In this document: positions 1 through 4,557 of the stretch, piece after piece
How positions within the stretch are numbered: position 1 is the first letter of the stretch
Layout of the letters: each line of letters starts with the position of its first letter
NCBI GenBank assembly: GCA_003508605.1
Contig: DNUB01000123.1
Coordinates: forward strand, 1 to 5,278
From: Oscillospiraceae bacterium
GTDB lineage: Bacteria; Bacillota; Clostridia; Oscillospirales; Ruminococcaceae
DNA: 5,278 nucleotides
Direction: 5' to 3'
Program-made: the position numbers and the translations under genes
Notes under the pieces: generated by a model
Database searches by the model: none
Seen by the model: the letters and a program-made list of their open reading frames with translations, nothing else
Told to the model about the DNA's origin: nothing

Positions 1-29
1 GACATCGGATTTTGATTATACCGAATGTC
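1..29. other. Inverted repeat at left edge
   Basis: GACATCGG (1-8) pairs with CCG (21-23) and ATGTC (25-29), giving an 8-bp stem with one bulged A at 24 and a 12-nt loop. On the plus strand it is followed by AAATATGC, so it is not an intrinsic terminator in that direction. In the minus direction the flanking sequence lies outside the window. It could be the terminator or a leader hairpin of a neighbouring gene, but the role cannot be decided here. Confidence 0.3.
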
Positions 30-68
30 AAATATGCAAAAACCGATTTAACCCCCACATTCATTCGC

Positions 69-85
69 TGTGCGGACTCCGCACA
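69..85. other. Small GC-rich hairpin upstream of the membrane protein gene
   Basis: TGTGCGG (69-75) and CCGCACA (79-85) form a perfect 7-bp stem with a 3-nt loop. No T-tract follows on either strand, so a terminator is unlikely. It lies about 60 bp upstream of the next start codon and could be a 5' leader hairpin or an operator-like palindrome. I found no convincing promoter between 1 and 145. Confidence 0.3.
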
Positions 86-145
86 AACCGAAAAACGGAA
101 AAGGGCATTTTTCATTGCCGCTCACGATAAAATAATGGAGGATAT

Positions 146-1144
146 ATGGGATTTTCCGAGCTTGAATTATTAAAAGAGGATTTGGGTCTTGATTGGGACG
201 GCGACAGACTCTGCCTTTTCGGCAGTATTTTAGGCTATCCCGTTTTTATCGCCGACAATCCGAAAAAGAGAGAATATACCGTAACCGCCTTTTATAAGGT
301 ACGCACCGATACGGAGGACGCCTTAAAAAGCAATATCACCCTTTTGCTGGACGCTATGCCCAAAAACTGCGTTACGGGAAGAACCGACGAACGGCGTTAT
401 ACGTCTCTGCGCTTTAACGCCGCCCTGCTGTATCAGGAAAACTCAATATATCTTGTTCATTTTGTCAACGAATTATGCCTTTTGGCGAACAAGCTGGATT
501 TAGTGCCCGTTACTCCCGAGGAAAGGGAAAAGGAAGCCCTTGCGCCTTTCAGCACCCCCCTCCCCGAAAAAGAGGAAAAGCCTGTAAAAAGGTCGAAAAA
601 AGCAATTTTAAAGGGCTTTGACAAGCACAGTATAAAGGGGCTTTTCGGTGCCGCCGTCGGCGGCGGCGCAATGACGGTTATCTCCGCCATAGTTACCGCA
701 ATAGGTCCCTCCGACACCGGCGCAATGATTGCGGGCTGGGCTGCGGGTGCTTTGATTGCCGTAATCGTTTTGGCGGATTATTGGTTTTTCGCCAAAAAAA
801 TCGACATTTTCGGGTCTATTGCCTGCTCCCTTATCACTGCCATCTGCTGCTTTGCCGCCGCCGATACGGGTACTTTAAGGAGTCTTTGTCTCGCCATGCG
901 CAGGCTGGATCCCTCCGTTACCATAAATCAAACTATGGAAAACTGGTCATACTATCAGATATTTTTCCCCGAAGCCACCGACAGGTTTTCTCTTATGCTG
1001 GTGCAGAACTATCTCTCTGCGATTCTCGCCTCGGTCGTCTTCTTCACGCTTTATTTCCGCAAGCATCAGGGAATTATGTTCGGTAAGAGCAGCGAAGTGT
1101 TTGAGGAGGAGGGAGGCAAAAAGAAAATGAAACCTCTAAAATAA
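146..1144 (+). CDS. Unrecognised four-helix membrane protein with soluble N-terminal domain
   Basis: A 332-residue protein whose family I do not recognise. The ATG is preceded by GGAGGA (137-142), four bases beyond GGAGG, which supports this start. Residues 1 to about 120 look like a folded cytosolic alpha/beta domain without membrane segments. Residues 121-160 are a charged, Pro/Glu/Lys-rich linker. Hydrophobic segments follow at about 166-186 (glycine-rich, GAAVGGGAM), 192-214, 219-238 and 284-304, and the protein ends in a Glu/Lys-rich tail. The polar stretch between helices three and four (about 240-283) would be an external loop if the N-terminus is cytosolic. The overall plan, a soluble sensor-like or binding domain tethered to a small membrane domain, is inference. 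The gene converges on rplT and ends just before a shared terminator. No neighbour hints at a function. Confidence 0.85.
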   Translation: MGFSELELLKEDLGLDWDGDRLCLFGSILGYPVFIADNPKKREYTVTAFYKVRTDTEDALKSNITLLLDAMPKNCVTGRTDERRYTSLRFNAALLYQENSIYLVHFVNELCLLANKLDLVPVTPEEREKEALAPFSTPLPEKEEKPVKRSKKAILKGFDKHSIKGLFGAAVGGGAMTVISAIVTAIGPSDTGAMIAGWAAGALIAVIVLADYWFFAKKIDIFGSIACSLITAICCFAAADTGTLRSLCLAMRRLDPSVTINQTMENWSYYQIFFPEATDRFSLMLVQNYLSAILASVVFFTLYFRKHQGIMFGKSSEVFEEEGGKKKMKPLK

Positions 1145-1146
1145 CA

Positions 1147-1180
1147 ATATCACGCCCAAAACGGACGTGATATGCTTTTT
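1147..1180. terminator. Bidirectional intrinsic terminator between the membrane protein gene and rplT
   Basis: ATATCACG (1147-1154) pairs perfectly with CGTGATAT (1166-1173). CC/GG (1156-1157 with 1163-1164) adds inner pairs after a C/A mismatch. On the plus strand the stem is followed by GCTTTTT (1174-1180). On the minus strand it is followed by a T-rich run (TTGTTATTTT). It lies 3 bp after the plus-strand stop and about 12 bp after the rplT stop, so it can end both convergent transcripts. Confidence 0.85.
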
Positions 1181-1184
1181 CACA

Positions 1185-1538
1185 TTAAAGTGCGGCCTTA
1201 GCCTTGTTGCAAAGGGTGGTAAAAGCGGCGGGGTCATGAATTGCTATCTCGGAAAGCATTTTTCTGTTAAGAGCAATTCCCGACTTCTTCAAGCCGTTGA
1301 TAAATGAAGAATAGTTCATATCGTTAAGCTTGCAGCCTGCATTGATTCTTGCGATCCAAAGCCTGCGGAAATCTCTTTTCTTTAAGCGTCTGCTGATATA
1401 AGCATACTGACCTGATTTCCATACGGCTTCCTTGGCGGTTTTAAAAAGTCTGCTTTTGCCGCCCCAATAGCCTTTTGCCAATTTAAGTGTTTTATTTCTT
1501 CTCTTGCGTGTTGCAAGTGCGCCTTTTACACGAGCCAT
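1185..1538 (-). CDS. rplT: 50S ribosomal protein L20
   Basis: A 117-residue, full-length L20, an early-assembling protein of the large ribosomal subunit that binds 23S rRNA. In Firmicutes and enterobacteria it also represses its own operon by binding the mRNA. The long basic N-terminal extension ([16 protein letters not shown]) leads into [16 protein letters not shown], followed by [24 protein letters not shown] and the globular C-terminal part with [12 protein letters not shown] and a KAKAAL end, all hallmarks of the family. Length is normal. The ATG is preceded by AAGGAGG (1548-1554 on the opposite strand) at ideal spacing, and only 24 nt separate it from rpmI. It is the last gene of infC-rpmI-rplT. 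Product identity is very secure; self-regulation here is inferred from the family and from the leader structure upstream of infC. Confidence 0.98.
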   Translation of the reverse strand: MARVKGALATRKRRNKTLKLAKGYWGGKSRLFKTAKEAVWKSGQYAYISRRLKKRDFRRLWIARINAGCKLNDMNYSSFINGLKKSGIALNRKMLSEIAIHDPAAFTTLCNKAKAAL

Positions 1539-1562
1539 TTTTCGTTTCCTCCTTCTTCTCTC

Positions 1563-1766
1563 TTACTTAGCGTAAGGCATAAGTGCCTTGATTTCCTTTA
1601 TATCCGCCTTGCTTGCATATTCGTTTGCACGGTTGCTGCGTTTGCGGCCCGTAGCCTTTTGAATAAGTCTGTGACGGCGGTTTGCGGACTGATACTTTAC
1701 CTTGCCGTTAGCGGTGAAACGAAAACGCTTTTTTGCGCCGCTGTGTGTTTTGATCTTGTTTTTCAT
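1563..1766 (-). CDS. rpmI: 50S ribosomal protein L35
   Basis: A 67-residue, very basic protein with the full L35 pattern: MKNKIKTHSGAKKRF at the N-terminus, FTANGKVKYQSANRRHRL in the middle, and ALMPYAK at the end. L35 is a small component of the large ribosomal subunit that sits on 23S rRNA. The ATG has a GGAGG 8 nt upstream. The gene is second in infC-rpmI-rplT, 169 nt after the infC stop and 24 nt before rplT. The long upstream gap is unusual for this operon and contains two hairpins. In Escherichia coli, translation of rpmI is the direct target of L20 repression, so control at this junction is plausible here but not shown. Confidence 0.97.
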   Translation of the reverse strand: MKNKIKTHSGAKKRFRFTANGKVKYQSANRRHRLIQKATGRKRSNRANEYASKADIKEIKALMPYAK

Positions 1767-1935
1767 TTATATTGCCTCCATTCTTATTTTTAATCGGGAC
1801 GCCCTGAAAGCCTTTTTTGAGCAAAACCTGAGCAGTGCGCCGGCTTTTGCTTTTCAAGACGGTTTTCAGTGAAGCCCTGCATATATTTATCAACGCCATA
1901 ATGACGGTTGATCTCCTGATTGTCTGCGTCCGTGC
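1767..1935 (-). promoter_or_regulatory. Structured infC-rpmI spacer, possible translational control region
   Basis: This 169-nt gap in an otherwise tight operon contains two stem-loops in the transcribed (minus) strand. The first pairs ATCAAC with GTTGAT (plus positions 1889-1894 and 1907-1912) around a 12-nt loop. The second pairs AGCAAAAGCC with GGTTTTGCT (1842-1851 and 1820-1828), nine pairs with one bulged G and a 13-nt loop. Neither is followed by a T-tract, so they are not terminators. In Escherichia coli, L20 binds mRNA structures upstream of rpmI. A similar role here is inference. Confidence 0.4.
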
Positions 1936-2544
1936 TTATTCGCCTTCGGCTTCGGCGGGTCTGTTTTCCTGCTTAGCGTCCTTTTTACTGCCGCCATCGG
2001 TCTTGGGGGAGGACTTTTTCGCAGAAGCCGAGACCTTGGGAATAATAACCGCACTGAAATTCTTGCCCTCCAAAACGGAAGGCTTGTCGGCTGCGCCGTA
2101 TTCTGCGGTAGCGTTCATAAACCTTTTCATCAGATCCTCGCCCAAATGGATATGTGAAAGCTCTCTTGCACGCTTAAAGCGGATTTTTATCTTTACCTTG
2201 TCGCCGTTCTGCAAGAACTTGTTCGCCTGAGCCACCTTGCGGTTAAAATCGTTCACGTCGATATTAAGGAACATATTGATTTCCTTAAGCTCGGACTGCT
2301 TCTGATTTTTTCTTGCTTCCTTTTCCTTTTTAGCCTGCTCGAAGCGGTATTTTCCGTAGTCCATTATGCGGCATACGGGAGGATTTCCCTGAGGAGCGAT
2401 AAGAACCAGATCCAGATCCTCCTCCTCTGCTTTTTTAAGTGCGTCCTGAGAGGACATAATGCCCAGCTGATCGTTGTTCGGTCCGATAACACGAACCTGC
2501 TTTTCGTGGATTTCCTCGTTAATGAGGGGTTGTTTTGCGCCTAT
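1936..2544 (-). CDS. infC: Translation initiation factor IF-3, ATA start codon
   Basis: IF3 binds the 30S subunit, prevents premature joining of 50S, and checks the start codon and initiator tRNA. The N-terminal domain starts at QPLINEEIHEKQVRVIG. The family signature RIMDYGKYRFEQAKK is at about residues 59-73. A charged linker helix and the C-terminal domain follow (KEINMFLNIDVNDFNRK, then KVKIKIRF). From about residue 171 there is a low-complexity Lys/Ser/Glu tail of some 30 residues beyond the usual end. The reading frame opens at a TTG (2563-2565) that has no ribosome binding site. AAAGGAAG instead lies 8 nt before an in-frame ATA (2542-2544), so I choose that start, giving 202 residues. 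Rare AUU, AUC or AUA starts are a known infC trait used for autoregulation. It is the first gene of infC-rpmI-rplT. Confidence 0.95.
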   Translation of the reverse strand: MGAKQPLINEEIHEKQVRVIGPNNDQLGIMSSQDALKKAEEEDLDLVLIAPQGNPPVCRIMDYGKYRFEQAKKEKEARKNQKQSELKEINMFLNIDVNDFNRKVAQANKFLQNGDKVKIKIRFKRARELSHIHLGEDLMKRFMNATAEYGAADKPSVLEGKNFSAVIIPKVSASAKKSSPKTDGGSKKDAKQENRPAEAEGE

Positions 2545-2560
2545 GGATAACACTTCCTTT
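2545..2560 (-). promoter_or_regulatory. infC ribosome binding site that decides the start
   Basis: In the mRNA, GGGAAAGGAAG is followed by TGTTATCC and then ATA. The spacing of the AAGGAAG core to ATA (8 nt) is ideal. The GTG at 2551-2553 overlaps the site directly, so it is too close to be used, and the TTG at 2563-2565 lies upstream of the site with only a pyrimidine-rich stretch before it. The site therefore points to the ATA codon. Confidence 0.75.
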
Positions 2561-2645
2561 CCCAAGTCAAAGGTTTATGCGGGAGGTTCCGCTTTTTATT
2601 TTTAAGGTCTGTTTCGCCGCCCCGAGGGCCTTATAAAACAGAAAA

Positions 2646-2689
2646 GAGCATAAAATAAGCACGGAAGCCGTTTGAGCATACTCCCGTGC
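2646..2689 (-). terminator. Leader attenuator terminator upstream of infC
   Basis: In the transcribed strand GCACGGGAG (2681-2689) pairs with CTTCCGTGC (2659-2667), nine pairs including one G-U, with a 13-nt loop, and is followed by TTATTTTAT. It lies about 85 nt after the promoter and 100 nt before infC, so it would act as an attenuator, not a gene-end terminator. The CGGGAG of its 5' arm can also pair with CTCCCG at 2581-2586 further along the leader, a candidate competing (antiterminator) pairing. Confidence 0.65.
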
Positions 2690-2778
2690 CGAAAAATCCT
2701 TTTTTGAAATTTCGATAAACGACCCTTTCGCTTAGCTGAGGGTGAGAGCAGCTCTGCTTGTGTTTATTCAGCCTATAT

Positions 2779-2807
2779 ATTATATAACGTTATTTTGATT
2801 TTGTCAA
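2779..2807 (-). promoter_or_regulatory. Consensus sigma-A promoter of the infC operon
   Basis: Reading the minus strand, TTGACA (2802-2807) and TATAAT (2779-2784) are both perfect consensus hexamers, separated by exactly 17 bp. The expected transcription start is near 2772. A perfect vegetative promoter suits a highly expressed translation operon whose output is then throttled in the leader. Confidence 0.9.
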
Positions 2808-2832
2808 GCGGTTCGGATAAGTTTTTTACATA

Positions 2833-2904
2833 ACGGAGAGCATTTACGGCGGGCTTTTACGCCATCGGGCTTAAAAAATATCCCAAGCTATTGCAAAGCT
2901 CCGT
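2833..2904. other. Inverted repeat array between the divergent promoters
   Basis: ACGGAG (2833-2838) is complementary to CTCCGT (2899-2904). Between them are GGCG/CGCC (2848-2851 with 2860-2863) and GCTT/AAGC (2869-2872 with 2885-2888). The right arm overlaps the candidate lipoprotein promoter, so a folded RNA form would not be made from that promoter. An operator or a relic structure is possible. The match to a known riboswitch class is poor. Confidence 0.25.
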
Positions 2905-2919
2905 AAAATGTGGTAAAAT
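2891..2919 (+). promoter_or_regulatory. Candidate extended -10 promoter of the BMP lipoprotein gene
   Basis: TTGCAA (2891-2896) is followed after 17 bp by TAAAAT (2914-2919), and the bases just before the -10 are TGG (2911-2913), the TGn extended -10 motif. The predicted start near 2926 gives a leader of about 195 nt. It is the best promoter match on the plus strand between the divergent genes. Confidence 0.6.
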
Positions 2920-2962
2920 ACCAATGTATATAGTTTACTTCAATGCTTGTACTTAAATAAAA

Positions 2963-2983
2963 GGCTAAAAAAGCTTTTTAGCC
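2963..2983 (-). terminator. Perfect hairpin in the lipoprotein leader, terminator-like on the minus strand
   Basis: GGCTAAAAA (2963-2971) and TTTTTAGCC (2975-2983) form a perfect 9-bp stem with a 3-nt loop. On the minus strand it is followed directly by TTTTATTT, so it could stop antisense transcripts heading toward the infC promoter. On the plus strand no T-tract follows, and there it would simply be a leader stem-loop. The rest of 2984-3108 shows no clear element. Confidence 0.45.
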
Positions 2984-3120
2984 GCTGATGCGGAGCAATA
3001 TACGGAATGTGTTTTAAGCTTCAGTTCCCGGTCTTTCAATAATGCTCAACCCATATGTCATTTATTACTATACCTTAATCTGAATTGTAATCTTAAAATT
3101 GTGATCTGAAAGGAAGCGAA

Positions 3121-4410
3121 ATGAAAAAGAAAATGAAAAAGAAAAAGAATATATTACTGTCCTTATTGCTGGCAGGCAGCCTGCTCTTCACGGGCTGCAG
3201 CGGTGGAGACGAACCCGAAGCCACTACTGATTCCAAAACCTATGTTACCGTTACCGATGACAGCGGCGCAGTGGTAACAGACGAAAACGGCGAGCCTGTC
3301 ACCTCCGTTGTAGGCGAGCAGCCTGAAGAGCTGGAGCTTAATGTGGGCTTTATTTATTCCGGCGCCGCCGAGGGCAATGCGGCTTCGGAAATCTTCGAGG
3401 CGGCAAGAGGGGAATCTGAGAGAGTACTTAACGCCAAAACCTGTTACATCGAAAACGTCCTTGTTTCCCAGTTCGAGCAGGCTACGGCGGCTCTTGTGGA
3501 GCAGGGCTGCAACGTTATTGTGAGCACCGACGCCCGCTTTGCCAATGCAATATACGACGAGGCTCTGTCAAATAAAAAGGTGCAGTTTGTAAGCTTCGGC
3601 GGCACACAGTCTTTAGCAAATTTAGCCTGCTTCCAGGGAGAAACCTACAAATCCTCCTACGTTTGCGGCTTGGCGGCGGCCTATAACTCCGACAGCAATA
3701 TTTTAGGAGTTGTGGCCGACCCCTCGGTGCTGTCTGTTTATTCCGTTATAAACGGCTTTGCCTTAGGCGCAAAGGAGCTTACCGAAAGTCAGACCGACGT
3801 TCGTGTGAATTGGGCATGGGGCAACAAGGATTCCGAAACCATGTCCGCCATAGACGATTTGATTTCTCAGGGCTGCGACGTTATTTTCACCGCCACTTAT
3901 TCCAACTTTGCGGTAAAGTACTGCGAAATGAAGGGAATTAAGGTGATAGGAATGGCGTACAATATGCCCGAATTAGCTCCCGAAAGGTATTTGACCGGCT
4001 GCTTCAACAATCTTAACATATTCCTTATAGACGTTCTCCGCTCCTTCAGATACGACACCGACCCCGTGGAAATTTACCGAGGCGGCATAAAGGAAGGGGC
4101 AGTCAGATTGGTTGAGGTAAGCGAAAAGTCTAAGGAGGGCACAAAGGAGATCACCGAAAAGCTCTATCAGATCTGCCTTGAAAACAAGGCGGCGGTTTTC
4201 AGCGGCGAAATAAAGGACACCAACGGCGAGATAAGGGTTGCAAAGGGCAAAACGCTGAGCAAAGAGGATATATGCTCGATAAATTGGCTGGACAGCAGCG
4301 TTAAATCCGAAAACTTCTTCACCCAGCCCAACACCGAGCCTGTTCCCTCCGATCTTACGATACACCGTTCCTCTCCTCAGGGAGCGGAAAGCACCACCGA
4401 CGGCGAATGA
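3121..4410 (+). CDS. BMP/Med-family substrate-binding lipoprotein
   Basis: A 429-residue exported lipoprotein. The N-terminus has a lysine-rich n-region, a hydrophobic core and the lipobox LFTGC with Cys26 as the lipidated residue. Residues 27-70 are an acidic, Thr/Val-rich spacer. From about 71 (LELNVGFIYSG) to about 395 the BMP fold is recognisable: VEQGCNVIVSTDARF (126-140), YVCGLAAAYNSDSNILGVV (180-198), VINGFALGAKEL (209-220), WAWGNKDSETMSAIDDLISQGCDVIF (231-256) and GIKVIGMAYNMPELAPERYLTG (272-293). The C-terminal 30 residues are polar and Ser/Thr/Pro-rich. The family supplies nucleosides or related ligands to ABC importers, outside the membrane. The usual conserved Asp and Asn/Trp after the first strand are replaced by GAAEGNAASE, so the ligand may differ. 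No permease or ATPase gene is present, so it is an orphan here. AAAGGAAG (3109-3116) supports the ATG. The stop lies in a repeat array. Confidence 0.92.
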   Translation: MKKKMKKKKNILLSLLLAGSLLFTGCSGGDEPEATTDSKTYVTVTDDSGAVVTDENGEPVTSVVGEQPEELELNVGFIYSGAAEGNAASEIFEAARGESERVLNAKTCYIENVLVSQFEQATAALVEQGCNVIVSTDARFANAIYDEALSNKKVQFVSFGGTQSLANLACFQGETYKSSYVCGLAAAYNSDSNILGVVADPSVLSVYSVINGFALGAKELTESQTDVRVNWAWGNKDSETMSAIDDLISQGCDVIFTATYSNFAVKYCEMKGIKVIGMAYNMPELAPERYLTGCFNNLNIFLIDVLRSFRYDTDPVEIYRGGIKEGAVRLVEVSEKSKEGTKEITEKLYQICLENKAAVFSGEIKDTNGEIRVAKGKTLSKEDICSINWLDSSVKSENFFTQPNTEPVPSDLTIHRSSPQGAESTTDGE

Positions 4411-4480
4411 TCATTATTGGCGGCGAATGTTTATTATTTGCGGCGAATGATTATTCCCTACAGCGAATACGATTATTTTT
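4401..4480 (+). repeat. Four tandem 20-bp imperfect repeats
   Basis: Units start exactly every 20 bp at 4401, 4421, 4441 and 4461. The first ten bases are CGGCGAATGA, CGGCGAATGT, CGGCGAATGA and CAGCGAATAC; the second halves are AT-rich (TCATTATTGG, TTATTATTTG, TTATTCCCTA, GATTATTTTT). The first unit contains the lipoprotein stop codon (TGA, 4408-4410), and the array runs up to the shared terminator. The conserved core is CGGCGAATG, with decay toward the last unit. It probably arose by slippage or segmental duplication of the gene end. No function is evident. Confidence 0.85.
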
Positions 4481-4486
4481 AATAGT

Positions 4487-4529
4487 AAAAAAGCTTTAAA
4501 ATTGCTTGTCAGGCAGCTTTAAAGCTTTT
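4487..4529. terminator. Strong bidirectional terminator between the lipoprotein and pilin genes
   Basis: AAAAGCTTTAAA (4489-4500) pairs perfectly with TTTAAAGCTTTT (4518-4529), 12 bp. A small inner TGC/GCA helix (4503-4505 with 4513-4515) caps it. On the plus strand it runs into TTTTATTTATG. On the minus strand it runs into TTTTTTACTATT. It can serve both convergent genes. Confidence 0.85.
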
Positions 4530-4557
4530 ATTTATGTTATCTTTTTATTTATGTTAT
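4526..4557. repeat. 15-bp direct repeat at the 3' end of the pilin gene
   Basis: TTTTATTTATGTTAT occurs at 4526-4540 and again, identically, at 4543-4557, with a 17-bp period. The first copy starts in the terminator stem and the second contains the pilin stop codon (4554-4556). The sequence is AT-rich, but a perfect 15-bp match at fixed spacing suggests a recent short duplication. Confidence 0.75.

Larger units (their letters stand above)
2545..2772 (-). promoter_or_regulatory. infC operon leader RNA, L20-leader-like (pseudoknot plus terminator)
   Basis: About 228 nt of untranslated leader lie between the predicted transcription start (near 2772) and infC. At the 5' end, ATAAAC (2762-2767) pairs with GTTTAT (2715-2720). 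Inside this helix the order AGCTG, CTCTC, ACCCT, CAGCT, AAGCGAA, AGGGT (2753 down to 2722) gives a classic H-type pseudoknot: AGCTG with CAGCT and ACCCT with AGGGT, with a 5-nt first loop, no nucleotide between the helices and a 7-nt last loop. A terminator-like hairpin follows. Firmicute infC operons are known to carry an L20-binding leader controlling premature termination. Assignment to that class is by position and architecture; I could not run a covariance search. Confidence 0.65.

Noticed and set aside
457..717. An 86-codon minus-strand frame
   Set aside because: It is antisense to the membrane protein gene and has no ribosome binding site or recognisable motif.
781..1086. A 101-codon plus-strand frame within the membrane protein gene
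   Set aside because: It is an out-of-frame shadow of the 332-residue gene; it has no start signal and no coherent hydrophobic pattern.
1708..1899. A 63-codon minus-strand frame covering the infC-rpmI spacer and the start of rpmI
   Set aside because: It overlaps rpmI by 59 bases in another frame, its AGGAG is 12-13 nt from the ATG (too far), and the product resembles no protein. The spacer is better explained by RNA structure.
1835..2230. A 131-codon plus-strand open frame
   Set aside because: It lies antisense to infC and its spacer, has no ribosome binding site, and infC is certain.
2925..3030. Tiny leader peptides (9-10 codons) in the lipoprotein leader
   Set aside because: The ATG-initiated frames have no ribosome binding site and no run of regulatory codons, so they are at chance level.
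2821..3120. A purine, glycine or cobalamin riboswitch ahead of the BMP lipoprotein gene
   Set aside because: BMP genes are sometimes under such control, and fragments such as GGAGAG and GCCATCGGG invite the idea. The conserved cores do not line up, and most of the candidate structure lies upstream of the best promoter.
3973..4365. A 130-codon minus-strand open frame
   Set aside because: It is wholly antisense to the BMP lipoprotein gene, whose family motifs run through the region.
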